Below are positions 23,112 to 34,985 of a DNA stretch of 64,000 bases, piece by piece. Both the position numbers and the translations under genes were made by a program. How positions within the stretch are numbered: the stretch's first letter is position 1; each line of letters begins with the position of its first letter. The stretch covers positions 1 to 64,000 of the forward strand of contig WNNJ02000403.1 in the NCBI GenBank assembly GCA_012934845.2, given 5' to 3'. Below the pieces are notes generated by a model. That model saw only the letters and a list, made by a program, of their open reading frames with translations, was not told the origin of the DNA and ran no database searches. Origin of the DNA: Pomphorhynchus laevis. Taxonomy: Eukaryota > Acanthocephala > Palaeacanthocephala > Echinorhynchida > Pomphorhynchidae.

Positions 23112-24054
23112 TAGTTTCGAACTGAATTTTATATTGTATAAATAACACATTTACCCAAATAAATGCATGTGTTTCAGTTTTATATTTTCAGTTATTATTA
23201 ATGTTTCAATAGCACATAAAAGCATGGCTTAATTGGCTGGTTCACTGCAGAAAAAAAAGAAAATATAATAAAAGTATTACAAATACGGAAAAGCAGCTTT
23301 CCCCATGGCATCCTCCATCCGTAATTTCTTTTTGAATTCGTTGATATTGCTACTGCACACTGTTGACTATCCAAGCCTATTCCACAGTTAGTATGTATCT
23401 TGAATATGTATGAATGCGTACTTAAGATATGGCGAACAAGAGAATTCGCCTGGCACTTATACTATGTAGCCTAAAGAAGAAAAGGTATATCGCTTAGATT
23501 GTGCAATATTGAACAATTCATTCAGTTGTCCGCGCTCTGCGTTCTATTTTGCTCCAACTGATATCAGTAATATTTGCAAATACTGTTGTTACCAGTTTAC
23601 AAAAATGCGGTGACCTGCAAATATCCAGTATTTAAATTTGTAATTTTATTTAAAAAGTGTACAATTTGAATTTTTGTAAATCATGTATAAATCAAATTTC
23701 AAAAAATATTAACTTAGTCGAAATTAATTTTTTCTTGACATCATGCCCAGTTGGGCTTTCTTGAGTATCTATTAAATTTCATCAAATATTTACTTTTATG
23801 CGGTCATAATTGATGCCTATGATTTTAAACTTACGAGTTTAATGCTTTTATCAACGATTTCATTTTCCATCAATTAAAAACACCCAACATCATTGGCTAT
23901 ACCGAAAGATAATTAATTTTTTTTCATGTGAAAATATGCCTACATACAATATTCAAGACGCAAATTAACTAAAAATATAAAACTGAAACACATATGCACT
24001 TATCTGGATAAATGTTTTATTTATACGATATAAAATGCATTTAGCTTTCGAAAA
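23112..24054. repeat. Inverted repeat with CR1-like tail, copy 2
   Basis: Duplicate of 2930-3872; the CR1-like C-terminus inside lies at 23202-23662 on the minus strand. Confidence 0.6.
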
Positions 24055-24288
24055 AGTAAAAAGTAAATTAAAGTATTATATCTAGTTTTTAAATTAGAGT
24101 TAATTTTTATTCCAATACCACGATAATATTATGTATACAGGTGATTATTATAGTAGATTATATTTGAGTACACTATTGGGTATCCTAGGGCAGGTGTAAC
24201 AACAAATTATATTTAATATATTTGTACACTTTTGAGTGTCCCTGTAAAACAGCATTTCTATTAAAAGGAATTTAGTGCCTGATGTATG

Positions 24289-27200
24289 TGTAATATTAAA
24301 CTTTCAGGAAGCTTTATTTAAATATCTATAACAAATATAATCGTTAAAGCAAAGTTCAATACAAGATAAATAGTTTAAGTTACTTGTCAAATATCACATT
24401 CTTCGGCACTCTTCTTATTTTAAACATAATCGTTGAGATATTTTGGTCTTGCTAGTTTTCGGCCTGTTGAAGAAATCTGTAATCCGACAGGGAATTTGCT
24501 ATCTATATCATACGTCGTTATTTTTTCTAGTGAGTTTGTATATTCTGAAAAATCATCTGAAAGATCATCAGGTTTCTCGATTTCGTCAAATCTATTCCGA
24601 TTCTGATCATCATCAATATTTTGTATATCCCGTTCTTCTGATGAAACGTTTAAGGAAGATTTTGGTTCTGGGACAAGTTCATATTCTAAGCTAGATGAAT
24701 CCGTTGGATGGCATATATGTCGATTATTAATTGTAACTTAGCGGTCGTTATTTAGTACAATTCGATAGCAGTTGTCGTTTGTATAAACTATCTTGACCTC
24801 GACTACTTTAGGACTACTTATTTTAAGAATTAAAATTACGAACAAGAACTATATCATCTCTCTGCATTGTCTTTGGTGTTGCTCGTCTTTCAGAAATTCG
24901 CCTAGGATGGAAAAACATTCTCTCGTGTGGTGTAGTTCTGATAGATGTACAGAGCAATGAACGAATAGAATGAAGCGTGATGTCAAGTGTCTCTTCCCAT
25001 CTATATAGTGGATATCTTAGATCGTGTAATCTTAGTTGTATGCTCGCCACATCCATTTAGACGCTCAACTTGGCCATTTCCACGTAGATTGTACACAGAA
25101 CTGTGTCCTACAGCAACACAATTTTTATGCAAAAATGAATAAAACTCGTTTGAAGTGAATGATCGTCCTCGGTCAGTGAGTACAAATTGAGGAGGACCGA
25201 ATATATTGAAAAGAGAAGTTAAGCATTTTATCACAGATTTGCTACTCGTATCCTCATCACAAGCAAATCCGAATGGAAAACGAGAAAATTCGTCGATTAT
25301 GGTTAATAAGTAAGGGCGACCGGGTTTTGTAGGCAGTGGTCCTTTAAAATCAATGGCTAAGTGTTCAAAAGGAGAAGTCGCTTCTATCAAATGTGCTTCT
25401 GGAGGTTTTAAAAATCTAGGCTTTATACGAATACATGCATCGCACTTGTTAATAATCGTTCGATTTTCATCCAATGAATAAGGCAAATTTTCCTGCCGAA
25501 CATAATAAGCCAATCGTGTGCAACCAGGATGACACAAACGATAATGTAATTAAGCTTGTTTATCGAGACCTTTTATGGTTCCACAAACATCTCTTGCCAA
25601 TGAGTCAGCCACTGTGTTAAGCGTTCCAGATCTATACACTATTTCAAATACATACTATGAAAGTTCCATTTTACATCGTTCTATTTTTTCATTTTTAATT
25701 TTACTTCGTTGTTGCTTGTTGAATATATACACAACCGACCGCTGATCGCTAATTACTGTAAACTTTCGCCCAATCAAGTAATGTCTCCAATGTCGTAGCG
25801 CAAATATTATAGCAGAGGCTTCCTTCTCGATAGACGAGCGATGCAATGACGTTTTATCTAGCATCTTGGAGAAATATGCAATAGGCGTAGAATGATGGGA
25901 GAGTACTGCTTCAATGGAGTAATTCGATGCGTCAGTCTCCACAGTAAAAGGAATAGTGAAATCAATTGTACCAAGGGTAGCTTCAATAATTTGTTGGCGA
26001 ATCAATTCGAATGAGTTTATAGTCTAAGTTGATATTGGAAAATTCTGAACTTTGACTAGAGGACGCATTTTGAAAGAAAAATCGTTTACCTATTTCGAGT
26101 AGTGTGAAAATAATCCGATCACTCGGCGTAAAGACTGCATATTTGTAGGTAATTTAAGATATCTTAGGCAGTGCACTCTCTCGGGATCAGGTCTTGTCTG
26201 TTTTCCGGAAATTTGATAGCCAAGTAAACTTATACTATTGCTTGCACTTCTTGTCTTGTCTGGATTTAATGTGATATTGTACTTTTTGACAATTTCCATA
26301 AATCGCTTTAAATTTCGATCATGATCGTCTTTGTCTTTCCCACAAATGACTACGTCGTCGAGATAAGCGTATGTTCCGTCTAAATGCTCATCGGAGATGA
26401 TTGTGTTCAAAACGCGCTGAAAAGCAGGAACAGCATTCGTTAAGTCAAAAGGAACCTTGCAGAATTCATAGAGAGAGATCCATCTGCTTCAAATGCAGTA
26501 AAAGTGATTTCGGACTCATCCATTGGTATTCCATCTCTATTGGCATGTGTAGACGTTGTTGTAACTGCAATACTCGTGTTGTAATTTTGAGATTGGTTCA
26601 TTTCAGCAGCTCGGAATTGGGCTTGCTCTACGGCTTTTGCTTGTGCACATGCTCTGGTAAGGGGTTAGTGTCGAGTTTTCGAGCAATCGTTCTCTAATAA
26701 CATTTGATTTAAGACCAGATATAAAGGCATTCAAAACGGCTTGGTCGCGATGTTCTTCTGCAGATTCAGGGTTAAATTTACAGTCTGACGACATTGACTT
26801 TAGTATATCTATGTATTGAGATACTGTTTCGCAGTCAGATTGCTTGCGTGAATATAGAAGATATCGTGAGTAAACAACGCTGATCGTTTTGTTAAAAAAA
26901 TTTTGCAACAATTTGACAGCTTAATCGTACGATTGCGAATCATTTATGCTTCGGTATAAAGTTGGAGTAACATAATTGCGTAGAATTGACAATTTGTCTG
27001 ACTCAGTAGCATGAATACGAGTAAGAAATTCTTTAAAAGTGTCGTACCATTGACGCCAAATATCCAGGGCATCAGAATCTGATCTGTTGATTGTAAGTTT
27101 ACTGGGTTGTAAATATCTCGCTAGACTATCCACTTGAGATATCAGCAAAGACGAATCCTGTGCTCCACTATCCATTGCCCGCGTACAATATTTAAATAAA

Positions 27201-27311
27201 TTGTAATATTAAACTTTCAGAAAGCTTTATTTAAATATCTATAACAAATATAATCGTTAAAGCAAAGTTCAATACAAAATAAATAGTTCAAGTTACTTGT
27301 CAAATATCACA
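24289..27311 (-). mobile_element. Gypsy-type LTR retrotransposon fossil, copy 2
   Basis: Duplicate of 4107-7129, with LTRs at 24289-24398 and 27202-27311. It was carried along in the duplication and is not an independent insertion, since flanks and target site are identical. It is broken, with slightly fewer interruptions visible than copy 1. Confidence 0.85.
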
Positions 27312-27419
27312 GCATGGAAAACTTTAATACATACTGCCATGCACAGAGTTTACGCTAAATTCCTACTGATGATTTAGATTAAGGGTAGTTATGCTTTTCG
27401 AGCTTTGGACATTGTTTAA

Positions 27420-27492
27420 GCGTGTGTTAAGGTGCCTATGGATGATTATTGAAGTCACGGTTCTGATGAGCTCTTTTAGAGCGAAACGCGTC
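27420..27492 (+). ncRNA. Hammerhead-ribozyme-like motif, unit 1, copy 2
   Basis: Identical to 7238-7310; CTGATGA at 27463-27469 and GAAA at 27483-27486. Confidence 0.65.
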
Positions 27493-27881
27493 TACTGTTG
27501 TTGAAGTTTGTCGTCACACATAGGATGACTGGGCATACGTAGCGACTTTGAATATTGCGAGAATAATGCGATTCTATTTCTTGGTCTGATGAAGATATAT
27601 AGAATGCTGCCTGGTGTTTATGCCCCCTTGTGGGGAAAACATAGTGATTTATTTGAGTACATCATTGGGTGTCCCAGGGCAGGTGTAACAACAAATTATA
27701 TTTTATATATTTGTACACTTTAAAGTGTCCCTGTAAAACAGCACTTTTATTAAAAGGAATTTAGTGCCTGATGCATGTTTAAACTGTAATACACACTGCC
27801 ATGCACAGAGCTTATGCTAAATTCCCACTGATGATTCATATTAAGGGTAGTTCTGCTTTTCGAGCTTTAAACACTGTTAAA

Positions 27882-27954
27882 GCGTGTGTTAAGGTGCCCA
27901 TTGATGATTATTCAAGTCACGGTTCTGATGAGCTTTGTTAGAGCGAAACGCGTT
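27882..27954 (+). ncRNA. Hammerhead-ribozyme-like motif, unit 2, copy 2
   Basis: Identical to 7700-7772; CTGATGA at 27925-27931. Confidence 0.6.
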
Positions 27955-29689
27955 GTTGAAGTTAGTCGTCACAAATAGGATGACTGGTTATACGTAGCGA
28001 CTTTGAATATTGCGAGAATAATTCGGTTCTATTTCTTTAATACATAGTATTAGTATCACCAAACATAGTATTAGTGCCAGACGTCTAAAAGCTCCCATAT
28101 GATTTTGAAAGCAAAATAAATTTAAATTGTTAAGAATCCAAAACGCCGTTAGCTAAATAAATTTGACAATCGAAAAAAATACAATTTTCCTATATTTTAT
28201 TTGCCATATCATATATTGGTGTTAAAATCATGACCGATGCATCAAAAGTGAAATTTTATAAAAAATTTAAAATGTTAATTTTTTATAATCAAATATCTAT
28301 AAAGTTATCGATGTTATTGTTTTGTATTGCTCTTTAATTAGACTGCATATTAAATATTGTATGCAGGTTTGTTTTTCTATAAAAAATCCAATAACACCTA
28401 GGTTCATATATAGATCAAATAACATAAATCCAATAACATATAAATGTTCATATAAATCCAAAAACATCTAGGTGCATACGGAGTTCTTTAAAATGTACAT
28501 TAAAACGCTTTCGGTTAATATCAATAAAATACTTTAAGTAATTAAAGACACTTCAAAAAATATTGGAAGATAATAATTATTATAACATACAAGACTATAG
28601 CTATGCAGCTGTTTTGTCTGCTCAGGTAAAACCAATTTTATGTCAGCAAAATCTTAATCCGGATATAGGATATTGAAATTAGAATCTGTGCAAAGCCATG
28701 TAATTAGCGTTTTCTTGAAATGCACTATATTTGATATGTTGATGATATTCTCTGGAGGTTTGTTCCAAAGCCTCACTGCTCGATGAGAAAGGCGATATAG
28801 TCTTCCGAGTTTGCCGTGATGCAGGGTCCTAACAGTAAGAGAGTGACCTCGTTTAGTAGTTCGCTGGCTTTGCTGAATACAGTTGACCGGGAATCCGTCA
28901 CGCTCGAATAACATATCCCTAAAACAAAATATCAAGACATACTATACTAGTACGGACTGAAGGAACTCCTATATTGCGCAAGCGGTCCTTATAAGACAAT
29001 TTCCTGAGGGAATGGCACGATCTCGTCAACCTACGGAGGACATTTTCAAACTCATTCATCTCACCACGTGTACATGGAAATACTGCAGGGATACAATATT
29101 CAACAATATGACGAATAAGCGAATTGTATATTATTTTAAGACAGGAAGCCGATGGAATACAAAATCACCTCTGGACTACATAGCTAACTTTCCTGGTCGT
29201 TTGGATGATCCTGTCCGTGTTTGGACGACTCTTCAATGACTTGTGCACAAGTATTCCCAAATCTCTTGTGCATTGTACCTGCGTAATTGTCTCGGCACCG
29301 AATTTATATCTGAAAGGAAATTTCTTATGTCCTAAGTGCATGTGGCAGCACTTTGATATATTTAACATCATTACTGTCTCATTACTCCACCTAACAATAT
29401 TGTCTAAATCTTCCTGGAGCAGAAAACAGTCATGATACGATTGAATGCACCGCCATAACTTGAGGTCATCCGCAAACGTTAGTATTTTACATCTCAGTCT
29501 TAATAACAGATCCTGAAGGAAAATGTTGAACAGTAAAGGGCCGAGAACCGTACCATGAGGCACTCCGGCACAAACATGACGTTGTGAAGAAACACTACTG
29601 CCTAGTCTCACTTGATATGACCAACCCTTTTAAAAACGAACTAATCCAACGAACTACATGGGGATCAATACCGTATTTAGCCAAAACTA

Positions 29690-31303
29690 CTAGCAGATGA
29701 TCATGTGGTACTCGGTCAAACGCCCGGCTAAAATCGATAAAAAGATTATCGATAAAAAGATTACCCCACACCCATTCGCTACTACATCTGCCCAATTTTC
29801 ACGAGCCATAATTAAATTACTGAGGCATGATCGACCAGTGCGAAATCCATGTTGAGGAGGGTGCATAAGTTTAAATCTATCCATATGAGAAGTTATGTAT
29901 TTATACACGAACCTTTCAAGGCATTTACATATAACGTTTGTCAGACTTACAGGACGATAACTGGACGGGTCTTCTCTGTTCCCTTTTTTGTATATAGGAG
30001 TAATGTGAGATCGCTTCCACTTATCAGGGATGTATGATGTACATAGATACATGTTAAACATCTCTGATAATGTGAATGCTAGCAGGTCATGGAGTTTTTG
30101 AAGAATAAAATGATGAATGTCGTCCGGACCAGCCGACGTGTAACAAGATAATTTACGCAATTCCCGTGATACCTCTGCTAGAGAAATTAATGGCATATTG
30201 GAGACGAATGTCTCAGGAATTTGCGCTGTACGAAAATCTGTAATTGGAGTGGGACAAATAAGATCAAAGGCCTCTGCCAACATACTCACAACTTCATCAG
30301 GATCTATCGCAATCTTACCGTCATGGGTCAAAAGGGAAATTGATAGAATAACTTTTCTACTTTTATTTACATAGCTCCAGAACGGCTTGGAGCTATTGTG
30401 AATACCCGTTCTAATTGCGCGCGTACGTAATAAATCAATATCCACTTTGCACCAGTTACGTTCCAGATGTTCAGTTTCGGCAGGGGAGACATTGACAAGA
30501 GGACTAGAATTAAACTTAATGACAAGATGGTCACTAAGACCTATGGGAGGATCATATTGAATTTCATGGACATCTAGTAGAGATTTACTAAAATCTAAAT
30601 CTAGCAAGGAAGAACTATGTCCCATAAACCTGGTTGCCTGAGTTACGTGTTGTATAAGAGATAGATCATCAACGAGAAAATTCCATAATTCGGTATCCAA
30701 ATGACATCCACCTTGATGACATTTGAATGGGGTATTCCCTGTTATATTAGGAATATTGAAGTCTCCAAGAAGGATAAAATTTGACGACTTTGTGAGATCA
30801 GTAAGATACTCAATTAAACTTAATGATAAGCAAGATGAGCGTGGAGCACGATAGCATACACAAATGGTCATGGTGATGTCACCTGATTCTATCATTAAAG
30901 AAAGTAACTCCATTCGTCCGACGCAATATGACATGGAGTTCCTTACGATAATTATGTTAGCGACATAAAAGGCAAATCCACCACCTCTACATTTATCATT
31001 TCGGTCTGTTCTAAATAATGAGAAGCCTGGGGTGGCAACACAAGCATCACTAATCCCACTGAGTAGCCAAGTTTCAGTAATTGCAAAAATCGACATATTG
31101 CTGTGAGACAGATAACAACTAAACTCATCAAACTTCGAAACTAAGCTGCGAACGTTAGAACATGTAATTTTCAGGGGATGTCTACTACTATTCTTCGAAG
31201 TCTTATGCAGGACACCATGGAATGAAATTAAGTTACCTAAGACGCTACACCGTGAGTATTTAGGACTAGCGTTTCCCAACGTACACGGACGTCGTCGGAC
31301 CAC
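29690..31303 (-). CDS. LINE ORF2 first half: APE endonuclease plus RT N-terminus
   Basis: An uninterrupted 537-codon frame. Residues about 40-260 form an APE-type endonuclease: KITCSNVRSL, FAITETWL, the long catalytic phrase with LLGDFNIP, and the closing SDHLVI. Residues about 265-400 form a linker. From about 400 come the RT fingers: YTSAGPDDIHHFIL, WKRSHITPIYKKG, and SSYRPVSLTNVICKCLERF. The frame shifts after IMARENWADVVANG, before the palm. The domain set fits CR1/L2-group LINEs, which nick genomic DNA and reverse-transcribe their RNA in place. The start used is simply the first ATG; the true ORF2 start may be a little upstream. Only the part left of 30034 is duplicated at 9852. Confidence 0.85.
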   Translation of the reverse strand: MVRRRPCTLGNASPKYSRCSVLGNLISFHGVLHKTSKNSSRHPLKITCSNVRSLVSKFDEFSCYLSHSNMSIFAITETWLLSGISDACVATPGFSLFRTDRNDKCRGGGFAFYVANIIIVRNSMSYCVGRMELLSLMIESGDITMTICVCYRAPRSSCLSLSLIEYLTDLTKSSNFILLGDFNIPNITGNTPFKCHQGGCHLDTELWNFLVDDLSLIQHVTQATRFMGHSSSLLDLDFSKSLLDVHEIQYDPPIGLSDHLVIKFNSSPLVNVSPAETEHLERNWCKVDIDLLRTRAIRTGIHNSSKPFWSYVNKSRKVILSISLLTHDGKIAIDPDEVVSMLAEAFDLICPTPITDFRTAQIPETFVSNMPLISLAEVSRELRKLSCYTSAGPDDIHHFILQKLHDLLAFTLSEMFNMYLCTSYIPDKWKRSHITPIYKKGNREDPSSYRPVSLTNVICKCLERFVYKYITSHMDRFKLMHPPQHGFRTGRSCLSNLIMARENWADVVANGCGVIFLSIIFLSILAGRLTEYHMIIC

Positions 31304-31353
31304 CTGAAAATTTCGGATACAGAGATCATTTTCACCTTGTTGACGCCTGTCGT

Positions 31354-32427
31354 TTAGTTCGTTTTAGCGAGAGATAGTTGTTCGCGCTCTTCAACCGATA
31401 GATCCTTATATATTCGCACAGAATTACCCATTAGTCTATAAGCTCTTCTAAGGATGATATTAGCTTGATCATTTGAAGCACAGACTAATCGAAGCAGTCT
31501 ATTTCTACCATTATCATACTTTTTACCTATTCTATGAAGGGCCAATACCTCCAAGGATTCTGCTAAATGTTCCTCTCCATCTAGAAAATACTAGACAAGA
31601 TATTTCTCACTGAAAGAACGTCGTCATTCACACGGTTTTGAGAAATGACGGATTTGGACTCGTTGATATTAGCGAAAATTACACATCTTAATCTGTTTAG
31701 GTTAGATCTCGTCCCCCTTATGTTATTCGAACGTCCGGACCGGTCAGGTGTCTGCACCGGATAACTTGCCGCAGGAGAGACTCTACTCAACGGAGAGACA
31801 GAAGTCGTATACTTGTTTAGGTAAGTTGCTACATCAGCGCGTGTAGATCGTGTTGTTGGACTTGGATAGATCGTGCTATTAGCACAAGGTTCAATTGCAA
31901 TAGTGCTGGATTCCAACCCAAGCTCAGGGTTACCATTTTGTCTAACAAAGCGGTTGGGACTATGTGGCGAGAAAATTCTTGCGTGAGTATGGGATGTCGT
32001 ATTCAAGTTCGACCGATCGGGTACCGGGTAACTAGAAATGTTGCACTCGCATGAAGTATACGACTTCGTTGAAATATAAGCATTATCTCTTCTTGCTACA
32101 GGTAATACAAGTCTATCATGGTCACGTTTATCAGATCTGGGATTGGCGTCCGGGGAAATTGTCATGGTTGCAACATCATTACCAGGTACAACATACTCCG
32201 ATAATCCTGGATATACCACTGAGTGAGATGCTATAAGGTAGGTCAAGGCACAGCAGAGCCGCAGATAAATTTGACACTCCGATACTTGGATATGCTGGAC
32301 GATTTAACCTTCAGTACTGTTCAAACATCACAATTATCAGTGTCACATCCAACTTCAAGCTGGGTGAAGGAAGAATCAGAATCATACTCCATTTTCTTTG
32401 AGCTAGACTTTTTAGGACGTCCCATTG
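31354..32427 (-). pseudogene. LINE ORF1, CR1-like family A
   Basis: The minus strand begins MGRPKKSSSKKMEYDSDSS near 32427, continues through a low-complexity Ser/Thr/Pro-rich middle (open frame 32246-31581), and ends with a compact basic domain (31554-31354) reading RIGKKYDNGRNRLLRLV and SVEEREQLS. The last domain resembles the conserved C-terminal part of CR1-type ORF1 proteins, which bind nucleic acid. At least two frame changes separate the three pieces. Confidence 0.6.
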
Positions 32428-32456
32428 ACTATTTAATACTGAATTTCAATACGTAA

Positions 32457-32804
32457 CTTGTAAGTAGTTATAACAAAAGAATTCTTTATCCCACAATAAT
32501 TGTATGTTTATTAGAAACCAAAATTTTTTTAAGGAAATATAATCGAAATTAATACTGGTATAAAACACTATTTCAGTATTAATTCCACAAAAGAATTTTT
32601 AGAACACACAAAAGGAATAAATTTTCAGAATATAGATACGAACGTATTTTAGAACGCTTTATACAAATCTAGATTTAGTAGATATTAAAGATGCACTATA
32701 AAAATTAATTAATCTTATATTCGGAAAAATATATACATATATATGTTATAATAACTATAACGCATTATCTAACAAAAATTAAACTATCAAGTAAATATAA
32801 AAAT
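32457..32804. other. AT-rich spacer
   Basis: No gene. It contains at 32543-32565 the reverse complement of 9932-9955 (around AATACTGGTATA), which links this spacer to the Penelope-like termini near the duplication junction. Confidence 0.5.
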
Positions 32805-33941
32805 ATGGATAAAATTGAATTATTAGAATCCTTAAATATTTTAATAAATGAAAATTATTTAAAGGTAGGGACATCTATATTTAGACAAATAAAGGTGTTC
32901 CAATCGGTGGTAATATTAGCCTAATTATAGCTGACTTATTTTTAAGCTTTATAGAATATGAATTTGTTCATAACTGTGTAAAAACTAAATCTAAACTATA
33001 TAAATATATGAAATATATGTTTCGATATATTGATGATATATGTGTATTTAATTCTAATAATTTTAATTCAATTAGTGAACAAATTTATCCAGGTAGCCTC
33101 ATTCTTAATAAAACCAATATTAATGATAAAGAAAGTATATATCTTGATATGAGCATTAAATTAACATCAATTAAAACTACTATTAATTTTTACCGTAAAG
33201 ATGACATATTTAAATTTACAAGAAACATATTTTTGCATAAGCATTCATGCTTACCATTTAATATAAAGTTTAATACATTAAATAATGAAATTTTAAGAAT
33301 TGCAACAATAGGTAATGATATTGGCTTTCTTCAAAATCATTTAAATAATTTAATAGATGCATATTTTAAACTAGGTTACTATTAAAATACCATCAAACCG
33401 AAAATAGTAAAATATATAGATCAAAGCAATAATATTAAAAATAAATTTAAAATCATTAGCGAAAAATTTTATGGATGGATAATAAATAATATACTTTGTA
33501 TTCGAATAAGATACTATATTTATTCTATATTATATATATTCTATACTATATATATTCTATATATTCTATATATTTATGTATAAATTTATATATAAATTCT
33601 ATATATTTATATATTCAAATTTCATCAGATGAAATACGTTCTTAACACGTATTTGGCCCGCTGCTATGCTGCGTAGAGGAGTTAGGGGCCGAAACCTGAT
33701 AGCATAGCAGTTCCTCCTGATGACCTCTAATTCTTATTCTTATAAAACGTCTGTTTTTTATTAGTCAATTCGTAAAAATGACTTATTTTAAATTACAATT
33801 TTTTATTTTAACTTGATTTAAATTATTAAAAATCTTATAGCAATTATTTATGATTAATTAACAATTATTTATTGATTTAGCATTATTATGTTTTGTTTAT
33901 TTTATTATTATATTAAATACGTAGACTCAGTTAGCTGATTT
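32805..33941 (+). mobile_element. Penelope-like element fragment (RT and 3' terminus)
   Basis: Reverse-transcriptase motifs in order: LNILINENYLKVG, FRQIK, then GVPIGGN with IIADLFLSFIEYEF (about 32897-32965), the catalytic YIDD at 33026-33037, LNKTN, YLDMSIKL, and a C-terminal KDDIFKF...LGYY stretch. KGVPxGGN and YIDD with a following LDxxI block are characteristic of Penelope-like RTs. The frame changes just before GVPIGGN; from 33008 to 33382 it is open. No GIY-YIG endonuclease was found. An AT-rich microsatellite (33520-33620) precedes a 3' terminal block at 33640-33941 that ends in the 24-bp signature at 33918. Confidence 0.7.
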
Positions 33942-34985
33942 GATCTTCCGGTTAGTGTTCTCGAGTTTGGCTCTAAATTGTATTCTGATGAAGCAAGCTC
34001 ATACGAAAATCGCTTGAGTTGTCTTGACATGCATCCATGTAGATTTAGGCCCATGATCCACATTCTTTTAATGTGGTCCATTGTACTCAACAAAGGAATG
34101 TATTCATTTGATCCCTTCACAGTTAAAAAGACGACGTCAAGAGGTCATCGCTGTTAATTTATGAGCAATATCATGGATCGATCATAGCTAATACGCGGTT
34201 GTCACAAAGTTTCAAATATTTGGAATTGTCTATCATATGAAGTTGTCACCACTTTTACTAATAACGAATTTGAATAGAGATTATATTGTGAATGGATTCA
34301 AGTGGATCGCATTTTTCAATAACTATGAATATTTATTTTTCTTTATTTTATTTTTCTTTGCTTTTTATTAAAGAAAATTGGCAAAAGAAAATTACCAGAA
34401 AATAAAGTAACGGTTTGGGTAACTTTTTTTATCTGAAATGCTGAAATATATATCCAATAGTTATATATATTACACCTAGTCCGGGAGTGACAAAGAGGAT
34501 AATGAGCTCGCAAAGGGTAAACTCGAATTTATAACGGAAAATTCGATTTCAAATTAATATTGGGATTATCTAAGTTCCGTAAATTTCGTTAAATAATTCA
34601 GATCATCTAATTATTGTTTCATATTTTGGATTAAAAGTAAATTTATGGAAATATCTAAATATTATAAACAGTTTATATAACAGTATATTTATGAACAGAT
34701 TAATATATCTTTATATAGCGAGCCATCCCGGAGAAAAAAATAGAAAATTATATTACATAGTAATATATAATATATATTAAAAATATATAATATATATTTA
34801 AAATCATCAGGAGAAACTGCTATGTGAGCAAATTTCATCCCCGTGCGTGGCTAAATTTTTAGCCTTCCACGAGCCGAATGATTGGAATATCTGAGCGAAT
34901 TCATTGTTCTTGTTGGGCCTATTTGAGGGAACCCGTTTAGTATGTAAATTTGATTAAATAATTAGCATTTTGAAAAAAAAATATT
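33942..34985. other. AT-rich stretch with element scraps
   Basis: No gene. At about 34803-34827, ATCATCAGGAGAAACTGCTA is the reverse complement of part of the Penelope-like terminus, so a degraded copy lies here in the opposite orientation. 34828-34940 is GC-richer and unidentified. Confidence 0.4.

Larger units (their letters stand above)
24160..28037. repeat. Tandem hammerhead-bearing repeats, copy 2
   Basis: Duplicate of 3978-7855: unit 1 is 24160-24288 plus 27312-27653, unit 2 is 27654-28037. Confidence 0.8.
20183..30034. repeat. Right part of duplication unit 2
   Basis: Near-identical direct copy of 1-9852. Here the CR1-like LINE at the right edge continues without a break into its upstream coding sequence, so 30034 is an ordinary internal point of that LINE. 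This makes copy 2's right flank look ancestral and the 9852/9853 joint look like the new junction. Features annotated in copy 1 hold here after adding 20,182. Confidence 0.95.
28612..32456 (-). mobile_element. CR1-like LINE (family A), nearly complete
   Basis: Full-length version of the LINE truncated at 9852. On the minus strand it starts near 32430 with ORF1, followed by ORF2 with endonuclease and RT, and ends near 28612. The RT part lies in the duplicated segment, while ORF1, endonuclease and the first RT motifs lie outside it. ORF2's second half needs several frames, so the element is inactive, but its first half is open for 537 codons. Confidence 0.85.

Noticed and set aside
33675-33725. 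GAAAC and CTGATGA in the Penelope-like terminus as another hammerhead
   Set aside because: GAAA precedes CTGATGA and the segments between cannot form stem II, so the core order is wrong, also on the reverse strand.
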